Shown piece after piece: positions 9,067-22,497 of a stretch of DNA of 64,000 bases. Each line of letters opens with the position of its first letter. Position 1 is the first letter of the stretch. The notes below the pieces were generated by a model, which was given only the letters and a program-made list of their open reading frames with translations, made no database searches and was not told the DNA's origin. The DNA is taken from contig NC_084482.1 in NCBI RefSeq assembly GCF_030035675.1, positions 229,716,943 to 229,780,942 on the forward strand. The letters run 5' to 3'. The stretch is from Rhineura floridana. Taxonomy: Eukaryota > Chordata > Lepidosauria > Squamata > Rhineuridae. Made by a program: the position numbers and the translations under genes.

Positions 9067-9194
9067 GATTTGTGAACACTAAAGGAAAAGATCCCGCTTC
9101 CCCCATCTCTCTTCAGAGCGTGAGTGGAGGGCAGATGATGTCCATGCCTTGCCTGGGAGTATCAATGAGGAAGGCAATGGTTTTCGTCTTCCAG

Positions 9195-9312
9195 GGATTG
9201 GTGACCTTTGAGAAAGGGTCCTTGCACTTCTCCCAGGAGGAACAGGCTCAGCTGGATCCAGACTAGAGAGCTCTGTACAAGGAGATCATGCAGGAGATTA
9301 ATGAGATGGCAA
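9195..9312 (+). pseudogene. KRAB A-box exon, decayed (segment A)
   Basis: After an acceptor-like TCTTCCAG the frame reads GLVTFEKGSLHFSQEEQAQL, then DPD-stop-RALYKEIMQEINEM. This matches the KRAB-A consensus (VTFEDVAV.FS.EEW..LDP.QR.LY..VM.ENY). The key VAV and the EEW tryptophan are gone, and a stop (TAG) replaces the usual Gln codon (CAG) after LDP. KRAB recruits TRIM28 for silencing; this copy should not. The segment B copy has the same stop, so decay came before the duplication. The normal donor at the end of the A-box is not evident. Confidence 0.8.
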
Positions 9313-9867
9313 TTTATGCTGTTAGAATTAGGAGAGGTTAAGGATAGCCTTCCTACTCCCTTTCTTGCACCCCTGCTTTGCAAATCTGACCCACTATGCA
9401 TTTCAGATTATTGGTAGAACTGCCATCACTTCCTACACCACCTTTTCCCAGACAGGAGGACTCTGGGATGCCAATTTAGTATTGATAACTCTGGGATCCT
9501 AGGACAGCACACCCTGCGCTTCCCAGCCAGAGCCCTCTTTAACTTACTGCAAGGCCTAAAACCAACGCTCTCCCTCTCTTGCTGCCACCAGTCGGAAGAG
9601 TCAGCTTTGCTTTAGCACCTCAAAATCCTTTTACTTGGTAGTGGGGAACCCACGTTTTAGCTCAAGTATCTACCTGATCCTAAGTCAGATGTTGGCCCTC
9701 TCAGGTGTAAAGCTGTTTGGCTGGTCCACTGCAGGCTTTTTCCTGTTGGTGGATGAGGCACAAAGGCTGCATATCACAGGCCACCTTCTAAGGATATTTC
9801 TTCCCACAGAGGATTGTGGGGCACTGGGCTCTCTTGGGTGAATTAAAGCGGAACTCACATAGTGCAG
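9313..9867. other. Intronic sequence, nothing recognised
   Basis: Between the KRAB relic and the BovB. It is shared with segment B (41903-42471) and has no other match or signature. Confidence 0.5.
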
Positions 9868-11308
9868 GTGTGTGTGTGTTATGTGCCTTCAAGTCAATTA
9901 CAACTTATGTCGACCCTCAGAATCAGTGACCTCCAATAGCATCTATCCCGAACCATGCTGTTCAGATCTTGTAAGTTCAAGTCTGTTGCTTCTTTTATGG
10001 CAACAATCCATCTCTTGTTGGCCTTCCGCTTTTTCTACTCCCTTCTGTTTTTCTCAGCATTATTGTCTTTTCTAGTGAATCATGTCTTCTCATGGTGTGT
10101 CCAAAGTATGATAGCCTCAGTTTCATCATTTTAGCTTCTAGTGACAGTTCTGGTTTAATTTGTTCTAAACACCTAATTATTTGTCTTTTTCACAATCCAT
10201 AGTACCCGCAAAGCTCTACTCCAACACCACATTCCAAATGAGTTGATTTTTCTTTTCACTGTCCAACTTTCACATCCATACATAGAGATCAGGAATACCA
10301 TGGTCTGAAAGATCTTAACTTTGGTGTCCGGTGATCCATCTTTGCATATGAGGATCTTTTCTGATAGCTTCCCTCCCCAGTCCAAGACTTATTCTGATTT
10401 CTTGACTGTTGTCTCCAATTTGGGTAATGACTGTGCCCAGGTATTGATAATCCTTGAAAAGTTCAATGTCCTCATTGCCAACTATAAAGTTACATAATCT
10501 TCTGTTGTCATTACTTTAGTGTTCTTGACGTTCAGCTGTAGTCCTGCTTTTGTGTTTTCCTCTTTAACTTTCATCAGCATTCATTTCAAATCATTACTGG
10601 TTTCTGCTAAGAGTATGGTATCATCTGCATTTATTTATTTATTAGATTTATTAGTCGCCCATCTGGCTGGTTGTCCAGCCACTCTGGGCGACGTACAAAA
10701 TAAAAACATGTAATTACATTAAAACATTAAAATCTCAACAGCAATAGTAAAACCTAGCCCACTCCAAAAGCCTGCCTGAAGAGCCAGGTCTTCAAGGCCC
10801 GGCAGAAGCTCATAATAGTGGGGGCATGGCGGAGATCATTTGGGAGGGAATTCCACAATGTGGGGGCCACAATTGAAAAAGCCCTCTCTCTAGTCTTCAC
10901 CACTTTACCTGTTTTAACTGGTGGGATGGAGAGAAGGCCTTTTGAGGTTGATCTTGTTGAGCGGCATCTCTAATGATGATGGAGACACTCTTTCAAATAG
11001 ACTGCGCTGAAACCATGCTGGGTTTTATAGGGTAACCCAACACCGTGAATTGGGCCTGGAAAATAACTGGTAAACAGTGTAACTTCTTTAACACTGGAGT
11101 AATGTGATCTCGCCGGCGGCTTCCTTTAATCAGGTGGGCTGCCACATTCTGTACCAGTTGCAGCTTCCGGACCATTTTCAAGAGTAACCCCGCACATCTT
11201 CAATTATTGATATTTCTCCCTCCAGTTTTCACACTTGCTGCATCTTCTTTCATTCTAGCTTTCTATATGATATGTTCTACATATAGATTAAACAAATAGA
11301 GTTTTGTG
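9868..11308 (-). mobile_element. RTE-BovB LINE, antisense, 5' truncated and internally deleted
   Basis: The minus strand reads QTMVFLISMYGCESWTVK and KVKEESTKA, the BovB C-terminal region, and the plus-strand left end is the BovB 3' tail (GTTATGTGCCTTCAAGTC). It is interrupted by an L2 at 10631-11191. On the far side BovB resumes at the ATTGATATTTCTCCCTCC block and stops at about 11308. Gene C has a longer version of what appears to be the same insertion (27869-29822), so it predates the A/B/C split. Confidence 0.8.
10631..11191 (-). mobile_element. L2 LINE 3' end nested in BovB
   Basis: The minus strand reads RKLQLVQNVAAHLIKGSRRR and DHITPVLKKLHCLPV, the end of the L2 RT ORF. The 3' tail (GTACGTCGCCCAGAGTGGCT) and terminal (TAAA)n follow. 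It splits BovB between CATCTGCAT and the CTTCAATTATTG block. A short GCAT duplication brackets it (GCAC on the right here, GCAT in segment B). Confidence 0.8.
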
Positions 11309-12979
<1,671 letters not shown>

Positions 12980-13135
12980 TGTTGAAAGACATTTCATCAG
13001 AATGGCTACCTTCAGGCACATCAAAAGATCCGTTTAAGGGAAGAGATGTATAAATGCTTTGAAGTGGAAAGAACTTTAAGCAGAGTTCTGCTCTTTCTCT
13101 GCATCCATACGGGGAAGCCGGGCTTCAAACAAGAT
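12980..13135 (+). pseudogene. Decayed finger units downstream of the gene A stop
   Basis: After the stop the DNA still encodes finger-like pieces (KTFHQNG, LQAHQKIR, MYKCFE) in shifted frames. Segment B and gene C show the same pieces, so the ancestral array was longer and the stop in A and B is inherited. Confidence 0.65.
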
Positions 13136-13299
13136 TTTTATGGGAGTTTCAGACCCCCGACAGTGTCCTTCTCTTAGCTTAACCACAAACTGTTCCACTT
13201 CCCTTCACCCCATGCTGTGGAGTTGGAATCGTGGAGTGGGAGTGGGAGTCGGAAGCAATTTTGGGTGGAGTTGGTAGAAATGTACCGAGTCCAACTCCG

Positions 13300-13560
13300 G
13301 CTTCAAGATAAAATTAATATTTTAATAGAATAGTTACAGGAAGCATGAAAATCATGATAATCTTGGCAGAAAGTGGGATTCTGGGTGTGGTTCTTTTTCC
13401 CGTCCCCTTCAAGGGTGAAATAATGTTTGCATTTACTTACACCAACCTCTATGCCTTTCTTTCCTTTGCTCTTGTTTCCCAAAACACAGAACTCACCCAA
13501 TCTTGACAGAGCCAAATTCCACTGTGGCACCAGAACACCACTTCCTTGCAGTGTCTAAGA
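13300..13560 (-). mobile_element. Retroviral env fossil fragment (segment A)
   Basis: A minus-strand piece with KHYFTLEGD and CQDYHDFHASC matches part of the surface-unit region of the larger env fossil at 30706-32150. It is a broken remnant, shared with segment B (45690-45945). It is probably the residue of one ancestral insertion in the 3' flank of the ZNF gene. Confidence 0.65.
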
Positions 13561-14240
13561 TGCCTGGGAATCCAGGTGCCACAATGAGTGTGGAAGATAC
13601 AAGGTCAACAGGGAAATTGTTTCATGGGTCAAAGTCACAGCTGGTTCAGCTCAGCTCCGTTCTTGCGCTGTGACACTTGTGCAGTTGTTTGCACCCTGCA
13701 GGCAGAACGGGCCATCAGCATCAGTAGATATGAACCTTGCCACCAATCCCCAGGGAGAGTGGGATGACCAGGCTCCATGAGGAGCTCTGGAAAGGCCTCT
13801 TTGACCTATGAATGCAGTGTTCTAACAACTTCAATTAATACCCAACAGTATTTCCAGAGGGCTTCACCCTCTAACTTTAATGTGGAAGGATGAGAGAGAA
13901 AAGATGGTGAACTGGGCATGCACATGGGCCATGCCATCAAAATCTCTATGGAGACAATCCATGCTCACGGCTAGCAGTGCTGGGAGTGGGGCAAGAGCCA
14001 CTGCTGTTTTTGTTCTTATGCTTCTGTTAATATAAGGGAGATAGAGTGAGGGTCTCCAGCTGGCTAGGCTTGCCTACCTTTACCTGTGATGTGCTCTGAC
14101 TTGTCTTCCATTGAAGACTGATTTGTCTGCACTGACTGGCAGCATCACTCTGGGGTTTCAGAGAGGGAGCCTTTCTCACCCTTTGTGGAACTGCTGGGGA
14201 CTGACCTGGACTGATCCTTAAGAACGACTCTTTCTTTTTC
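13561..14240. other. 3' flank of ZNF gene A, nothing recognised
   Basis: Shared with segment B (45946-46625). I see no open frame with family signatures. It may hold more of the ERV fossil, but I cannot support that. Confidence 0.4.
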
Positions 14241-14280
14241 TGGACCGACTATGCCCTAGACCAGTTGGTCATGGAACAGA

Positions 14281-17200
14281 CATAAGAACATAATCAGGCC
14301 AGTGGCCCATCTAGTCCAGCATCCTGTTCTCACAGTGGCCAACCAGGTGCCTGGGGAAGCCCGCAAGCAGGACCCGAGTGCAAGAACACTCTCCCCTCCT
14401 GAGGCTTCCGGCAACTGATTTTCAGAAATATACTGCCTCTGACTAGGGTGGCACAGCACAGCCATCACGGCTAGTAGCCATTGATAGCCCTGTCCTCCAT
14501 GAATTTGTCTAATCTTCTTTTAAAACCATCCAAGCTGGTGGTCATTACTGCGTCTTGTGGGAACAAATTCCACAGTTAACTATGTGCTGAGTAAGGAAGT
14601 ACTTCCTTTTGTCTTTCCTGAATCTTCCAACATTCAGCTTCTCTGAATGTCCATGAGTTCTAGTATTATGAAAGAGGGAGAAAAACGGTCTCTATCCACT
14701 TTCTCAATGCCATGCATAATTTTATACACTTCTATCATGTCTCCCCTGACCCGCCTTTTCTCTAAACTAAAAAGCCCCAAATGCTGCAACCTTTCCTCAT
14801 AAGGGAGTCGCTCCATCCCCTTGATCATTCTGGTTGCCCTCTTCTGAACCTTTTCCAACTCTATAATATCCTTTTTGAGATGAGGCGACCAGAACTGTAT
14901 ACAGTATTCCGAATGCGGGCATACCATAGATATATGTTTTATTTTCAATACCTTTCCTAATGATACCTAGCACGGAATTTGCCTTTTTCACAGCTGCCGC
15001 ACACTGGGTCGACATTTTCATCGTGCTGTCCACTACAACCCCGAGGTCTCTCTCCTGGTCGGTCACCGCAAGTTCAGACCCCATGAGTGTGTATGTGAAA
15101 TTCAGATTTTTTGCTCCAATATGCATAATTTTACACTTGTTTATATTGAATTGCATTTGCCATTTTTCCGCCCATTCACTCAGTTTGGAGAGGTCTTTTT
15201 GGAGCTCTTCGCAATCCCTTTTTCTTTTAACAACCCTGAACAATTTAGTGTCACCAGCAAACTTGGCCACTTCACTGCTCACTCCTAATTCTAGGTCATT
15301 AATGAACAAGTTGAAAAATACAGGTCCCAATACCAATCCTTGAGGGACTCCACTTTCTACAGCCCTCCATTGAGAGAACTGTCCGTTTATTTCTACTCTC
15401 TGCTTTCTGCTTCTTAACCAATTCCTTATCCACAAGAGGACCTCTCCTTTGATTCCATGATTGCTAAGCTTCCTCAGACGCCTTTGGTAAGGTACCTTGT
15501 CAAACGCTTTTTGAAAGTCTAAGTATACTGTGTCCACTGGATCATCTCTATCTATATGCTTGTTGACACTCTCAAAGAATTCTAATAGGTTACTGAGACA
15601 GGACCTTCCCTTGCAGAAGTCATGCTGGCTCTTCTTCATTAAAGCTTGTTCTTCTATGTGCTTAGTTAATCTAGCTTTAATCATACTTTCTACCAGTTTT
15701 CCAGGGACAGAAGTTAAAATAACTGGCCTGTAATTTCCGGGATCCTCCCTGGATCCCTTTTTGAAGATTGGCATTAGATTTGCCACTTTCCAGTCCTCAG
15801 GCACGGAAGAGGACCTGAGGGACAAGTAACATATGTTAGTTAGCAGATCAGCAATTTCAAATTTGAGTTCTTTGAGAACTCTTGGGTGGATGTCATCCAG
15901 GCCCGGTGATTTGTCAGTTTTTATATTGTCTATTAAACTTCCTCTCTCGTTACCACTATTTGTCTCAGTTCCTCAGAATCCCTTCCTGCAAATGTTAGTT
16001 CAGGTTCAGGGATCTGCCCTATATCTTCCACTGTGAAGACAGATGCAAAGAATTCATTTAGCTTCTCTGCAATCTCCTTATCGTTCTTTAGTACACCTTT
16101 GACTCCCTTATCATCCAATGGTCCAATAGCCTCCCTAGATGGTCTCCTGCTTTGAATGTATTGATAGAATTTTTTGTTGTTGGTTTTTATGTTCTTAGCA
16201 ATGTGCTCCTCAAATTCTTTTTAGCATCCCTTATTGTGTTCTTGCATTTCTTTTGCCAGAGTTTGTGTTCCTTTTTATTTTCTTCATTCGGACAACACTT
16301 CCATTTTCTGAAGGAAGACTTTTTGCCTCTAAGAGCTTCCTTGACTTTGCTCGTTAACCATGCTGGCATCTTCTTGGCCCTGGTGGTACCTTTTCTGATC
16401 TGCGGTATGTACTCCAGTTGAGCATCTAAAATAGTGTTTTTAAACAACTTCCAAGCATTTTTGAGTGATGTGACCCTCTGGACTTTGTTTTTCAGCTTTC
16501 TTTTTACCAATCCCCTCATTTTTGTGAAGTTTCCTCTTTTGAAATCAAATGTGACCATGTTGGATTTTCTTGGCATTTGGCCAGTTACATGTATGTTTAA
16601 TTTAATAGCACTACGGTCACTGCTCCCAATCAGTTGAACAACACTTACATCCCACACTAGGTCCTGGTCCCCACTGAGGATTAAGTCCAGGGTTGCCATC
16701 CCTCTAGTCGGTTCCATGACCAACTGGTGTAGGGAATAGTCATTTAGAATATCTAGAAATTTTGCTTCTTTGTCATGACTGGAACACATATGCGACCAGT
16801 CTATGTCCGGGTAGTTGATGTCACCCATTACTACCACATTTCCTAGTTTGGATGCTTCCTCAATTTCATATCTCATCTCAAGGTCTCCCTGAGCATTTTG
16901 ATCAAGGGGATGATAGATCGTTCCCAGTATTAAGTCCCTCCTGGGGCATGGTATCACCACCCACAATGATTATGTGGAGGAGTCCGCCTCTTTTGGGGTT
17001 TCAAGCTTGCTGGATTCAATGCCTTCTTTCACATATAGAGCGACACCGCCACCAATATGTCCTTCCCTGTCCTTCTTAAATAGTTTATATCCAGGGATAA
17101 CCGTATCCCACTGGTTTTCTCCATTCTGCCAGGTCTCTGTTATGCTCACTATATCAATGCTCTTCTGTAAGACCAAGCACTCCAGTTTTCCCATCTTGGT

Positions 17201-17722
17201 TCGGAGGCTGCTAGAATTAGCGTACAGGCACTTGTAAGCAGTGTCTCTCTTCAAGTGTCTTTGGCACTTTTGGTTTGGCCTGTGGTAACTTTGCCCTTCT
17301 GAATTGATATCCTGTGCCCCTGCTCTCACAATGCCTACTTCTAGGCCTACCCCTTTAAAAATTTCATCAATTCTCTGATCTTTATCCCGGGGGGAGGTTT
17401 ATTCCGAACCGGACCTTCCTTAGCTCCTGTCGGGTTTCCCCCCTCAGTGAGTTTAAAAGCTGCTCTGCCACCTTTTTAATTTTAAGTGCCAGCAGTCTGG
17501 TTCTATTCTGGTACAAGAGGGTCCCGTCCCTTTTGTACAGGCCTGGCTTGTCCCAAAATGTTCCCCAGTGTCTAACAAATCCAAACCCCTCCTCCTGACA
17601 CCATTGTCCAACCACTTATTGAGACTACAAAGCTTTGCCTGTCTGGCTGGTCCTGTGCATGGAACTAGTAGCATTTCAATGCGAATAGCATTGATAACAT
17701 TCGCATCAATCCAATCCAAAGA
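14281..17722 (-). mobile_element. CR1 LINE, near full length, antisense
   Basis: The 3' end lies at the left (GGCCAGTGGCCCATCTAGTC in the 3' UTR, ACATAAGAACATA tail). On the minus strand from 17722: the end of ORF1, then an endonuclease (ANSSSLRTKMGKLECLV at about 17220; GDINYPDIDW at about 16800; SGDQDLVWDVS), then RT with VYLDFQKAFDKV, SGVPQGLVLGP and KFAGDTKLF. The usual catalytic FADD is FAGD, so RT is dead, and the ORF has several frame breaks. It abuts the gypsy fossil on the right and the segment A breakpoint on the left. Confidence 0.9.
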
Positions 17723-18397
17723 AGCTGTCAGAGAAGAGTCCCCAGAAGGGTACTCAAGTAATCCTGCTTATATAGAGTATTTAAGAGAGAAGTTAAGATG
17801 GGAAGCTGAGGAAAAAGACAAGCAGCAGGTCTTTGAAGCTGAGGAGAAGGAAAAGCAGCGAATGTTGGAGATTGAAAGGTTGAGAATGGATGCTGAGATA
17901 CAAGTGGAAAGGTTAAAATTAGAGAAAAGTTTCATTCTGATGAAACAAGAAAACACAAGAAATGAAACAAAAATCAAGGTTACACCAAAAGACTTTGTGT
18001 GTATGAGCCTGGACAAGACCCACAAATTTACCTGAACATATTTGAAAAGGCAACTCAGATGTGGGGGCTACCGGAAGATAAATATATGCAATATTTATCA
18101 AATCTAATCAAAGGAGAATTGGCAGAGGTATACCAATATTTCCCCTCGGATAGGCCAGTAGCATATGCTGAATTTAAAGAGGTAGTGTTCAAATGATTCA
18201 GACTGGGACCTGACTACTTTAGGAAGTTATTTAGAAACTGCCAGATCCAGGCAGCGAGGTCTTTTGTAGAATTAGGAGCAAAAGTGATGGACATATTTGG
18301 AAAGTGGATGGGGAGTGTGAAGGCTCAGTCAGTGGAAGAGGTGAAAAGCCTCATGATATTGGACCAACTATACCATCAGTTACCACCAGAAATAAGG

Positions 18398-18777
18398 TTA
18401 GGGCCTTCTCGGTGGCTGCCCCCAGGTTCTGGAACACTTTTCCTAGGGAAGCACGAATGGCCCCTTCCTTGCTATCCTTCCGTCGGCAGGCAAAGACTTT
18501 TTTATTCTGACAGGCTTTTGGACTAGAAGCTGTTTAAGATAGAACCTCATAAGGTCTGTTGTATTGTTCTATGGTCCTATTCTTAATGTTTTAAATTGTC
18601 TTAGTATTTTAAGTGTATGTTTCATGGTTTTAATGTTACGAATAGTTTAATTCTATTTTAATTGTATATTTTTGTATGTTTTTTACCTATGTGTGTTTTT
18701 TATTTGTAAGCCGCCCTGAGTTCCAGTTTTGGAAAAAGGGTGGGGTAAAAATAAAGAGTAATAATAATAATAATAAT
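18398..18777 (+). mobile_element. L2 LINE 3' end nested in the gypsy fossil
   Basis: It reads RAFSVAAPRFWNTFPRE, the closing motif of the L2 ORF, then the L2 3' UTR (TAAGCCGCCCTGAGTTCC) and a (TAA)n tail. It lies inside the gag region and is heavily 5' truncated. Confidence 0.85.
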
Positions 18778-19028
18778 TAAAGACCGTTCCCCTAAATCTG
18801 TGCAAGAGGCAGCAGAGTTGGCAGATCACTTTGCCTCCGATAGAACTGGCTGGGTGGGAAACATGTCAAGAGAGTTTAAACCCAGACCAAGTAATAACGG
18901 CAGAAGGGATGTGGTACCACAGCGAGTGAGCCCTCCAATAAAATCAGAAGGGCAGAAGGCACCTCAGAGTGGGTCTGTGTACCCCAAAATGGAGGAAAAA
19001 TAATGATATAAATGTGGTAGGCCAGGAC

Positions 19029-19851
19029 TGTGATGTCCTTCCCTGGTTCTCCCTGTCAGGTTCCCACCCACTTGTGGCTACTGCCTTTTACCAGGCACCA
19101 CCAGGGACATCACCAGTCAGGACCGTCCTTTATATGGTATCTCACTCCAGTCTAGTACAGATCTCACTAGATCCCACTGCTAGTCACTTCCTGTAACCAA
19201 TACTCCCAGAGACTTTGCCTAAGTCTCTCTATAGCTTGTTACTTTGTGACTGTGTGCCTATGCTGTTCCCAACCCCCTTGTATCTTTATATATAAAGCAT
19301 ACAACTCTGGGTTGCTCTGGATACCTGACTTGTTACAATATCTCCCTTCACCGCTGCCACCATTAGATGCAGTTTCTGTTCAGCCTTGGTAATTACCTTG
19401 CCCTCCCTTCTGGTCTGTATATTCCCCCAGCCAAGGATCAGGCCTTTGGTAAACCAAATAAGTATTTATTTACTAACAACAGGGAATAACAAGATTACTT
19501 AGGAATGTTTCACAAGCGTATGGTTTCATATATGGTCACTCTTTATGTTTCTGTTCATATATATCCTCTTTAAATATCAGCCAAATACAATCCAAACTTC
19601 TCTCAGAACTCTGCCAACCAACCCTCACCAAAGGACCTCACTCCAACCCACTCAACAACTTCTCCCTCCCTCATCACTCACAAACCTCCATTTATACCTT
19701 CAGCCAGCCATCCACTCAGCCAATCATCATCCAGCACACTTCAGCTTCTCACCCATGTACTCCCCCTTTCTCTCTCTGTCAATTACCATGCATCACCTAA
19801 TAGACCTGCAGTCACCATATTTACAGATGCTTAACCTACGAGAACATCACA
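19029..19851 (-). mobile_element. Solo LTR (gypsy, related to the host element) nested in the gypsy fossil
   Basis: Ends are the 7-bp inverted pair TGTGATG / CATCACA, flanked by a perfect 5-bp duplication, AGGAC (19024-19028 and 19852-19856). It is similar in body to the LTRs at 23729-24487 and 50124-50808 and to the 3' LTR start at 22345. No internal part remains, so it is a solo LTR left by LTR-LTR recombination. Confidence 0.85.
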
Positions 19852-22497
19852 AGGACATCTGCATTTCCAATGTGAAGTCACCAACCCCATTGGCAATCCT
19901 GCTCAGGGAAGGGCAGTGAAAACAGAACCAAGAGAGGGAGAAACAAAGAAAGTTCAGTTCTGCCAGATAAACTGGACAAATGTACAGGACTTTGATTCAA
20001 GTCCGAGAGAGGAAGTGAGTGTGCAAGGAGCAAAATATTGGGCTTTGCTAGATACTGGTGCTGCTCAGACTTTACTGAGGCCAGATTTGGTAAAATCTGA
20101 GGAAATTTTACCTCGGGAAAAGGTGATAATTCAAGGAGTGAGGGGTGAACCAGAAAGCATTCCCATGGCCCTTATAAAATTAAAATGGAGAGGAAAGGAG
20201 ATGTGTAAAGTGGGTATCAATGTCCAGCAACAAGAACCAGTGATACTGGGAAGAGATGTTATGGGAGCACAAGGAAAAATATATGTTGTGACCTGAAATC
20301 AACTGAGCAAGGCAGCTGAAGCCATTTTAGCTGGCTCTGAGCAAAAGAGGGTGGAATCTGTGGCTGAGCCTGAGGTCGCCATAGCAACCCCTAGTGAGCC
20401 TGATATGAGTGAGACATTGTTTCAAATGGTTTCTTCTGCTGAGGCACAACAGTTCAGAAAAGATCTGGAGAATGATGGAAGTTTAAAACAAATAAAGGAA
20501 CAAGCCCTTCCACATAGAATCCCCTTTACAGAAAATCTGAGGGATCAAATAGTGTATGAGAATGGGGTACTGTACAGACTGTGGTTACCTGCTGAGAGAG
20601 AGAACTGCTGTGAACCAGTCAAACAGTTGTTAGTGCCTAGCAAATATTGACCTAGATTGCTGGATATGGCACATGATGTTCTGTGTTTAGGGCACCTTGG
20701 AATAAAAAAGATGAAGAAAAGGCTGACAACACATTATTATTGGCCTAATATTTCCAAGGATGTAAAACAGTACCGTTCCTCTTGTCTCATTTGTCAAAAA
20801 GTGGGGTAAAAACAAAAGCACCCTTGAAGCCCCTTCCCATAATAGGACAGCCATTCTATAGAGTGGGAATAGATTTGGTGGGTCCTTTTTCTAAACCTAT
20901 GAGACATGGCAGGAAATATATACTAGTAGTGGTGGATTATGCCACTAGATACCCTGATGGTGAAGTCCTAAGATCGGTGGAGGTCCTTGTAGTGGCAGAG
21001 GCTCTGCTAAAAATCTTCATGAGGTTGGGATTTCCTCATGAAGTGTTAACCGAGCAAGGCAGTGTCTTTCTGGGCAAGGTGATGCAGTGTATGTGGAAAT
21101 GCTGTGGGTTAAAACACTTTAAAATGACCACATATCACCCAGCAACTAATGGGTTAACTGAGAGATTCAACTGTGTGTTGAAGGGCATGATAAAAAGTTA
21201 TGTGCAGGTTCACCCACAAGATTGGGATGAATGCTTGGGGTGTTTCCTATTTGCCTATAAGGAAGTCCCACAGGAGTCAACTGGGTTCTCGCCCTTCGAG
21301 TTGATGTTTGCCAAGAAAGTGAGGGGGACCATTGGAGTTATTATGTAACTCATGGGAAGGGTCCCTAGAGGAATATGAAACAACAGTGGTGGATTACGTA
21401 ATAGAATTCTGCAGTAAGTTAGAATCAATGATGGAAATGGCACAAAAGAATCTAAGTCAAGCTCAGGAAAACAGTTATTGGTACGATAGAACTGCGAGAG
21501 AACGTGTGTATGAGGTGGGGGATATGGTCATGGCATTCATCCCCAGGAAACATGTTAAGTTGCAAGCTAGATGGGAGGGACCCTATGTGGTTAGGGAAAA
21601 ACTTGACACCTTGACCTATGTAATCACGGCAGACAAATTAAAAAAACATAAGGTGGTGCATGTGAACATGCTAAAACCGTATCACACCAGGGATGCCAGG
21701 GTTTTACAGGTTCCCTGGTTCCCTGAAGGAAGTGGTCCCGAATTACCAGACTTGGTACAGGAGAGCAAAGCAGAAGGAGGGGTAAATCAGTTGGAATGGT
21801 CGGAGGAGGTGGAGGAAGAAGTCAAGGAAGAAATTTTGGGAGTTTTAAAAAATGGGGATCTCTTTAGCAACAGACCTGGCAGAACCAGTGTTGCCACACA
21901 TACAATTGACACTGGAAATCATGCCCCAATCAGATCTGTTCCTTACCGTGTGAATGGGAAAGTATTGAATGAGATCAGAAAGGAATGTCTAGCAGTCGTG
22001 TGGGGCCTGAGCAAGCTGCATCCATACGTGTGGGGACGAAGATGCACGGTCATGACTGATCATCGTGCGTTGCTGTGGCTGGATACCATGCGGAACAATA
22101 ACTCCATGCTGCAGAGGTGGTCCTGGGCATTGCAGGAATACCAGGTGGACTTTGTTTTCATAAAAGGAAAGGACCATGTGTTGGCAGATGGACTTTCGAG
22201 GCAGGTGGCCAGGACTGCAGTCATGTGACCCAGACATGGGACTGAAAGGACACTTTACCCCTGAGTGACTCACCTATGTAATTAACGTGTCGTATTAGTC
22301 CTGGATCAGGAGTAATACTGTGCTTTTATTTTAAGGGGGGGGAATATGATGTTCCTGTATGTGAATGTAATGTAAATATGGTAAGTGCAGGTTTATTATA
22401 GGAAATATGGTAAGTGGAGTGAGTGAGAAGGGGGAGTACATGGGCTATAGAATGCTGGATGATGATTGGCTGTGTGTTTGAATGGCTGAAGGCAGGG

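Larger units (their letters stand above)
17723..22497 (+). mobile_element. Gmr1-like Ty3/gypsy LTR element, fossil
   Basis: Parts in order: gag (about 17730-18900, with a charged helical N-part and a capsid region resembling the SCAN domain, LMILDQLYHQLPPEI); protease (LLDTGAAQTLL near 20045); integrase with HHCC-like and core regions (about 20650-21700; VVVDYATRYPD); then an RT edge and RNase H (about 21880-22230; TDHRALLWLD); a purine tract; and the start of a 3' LTR (about 22345). Integrase before RNase H is the Gmr1 order. No 5' LTR is seen. It is broken, with several breaks, and carries an L2 and a solo LTR inserted in it, so it is old. Confidence 0.85.

Noticed and set aside
18284-18526. 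Possible coding frame continuing from gag
   Set aside because: Its second half is the end of an L2 ORF inserted there.
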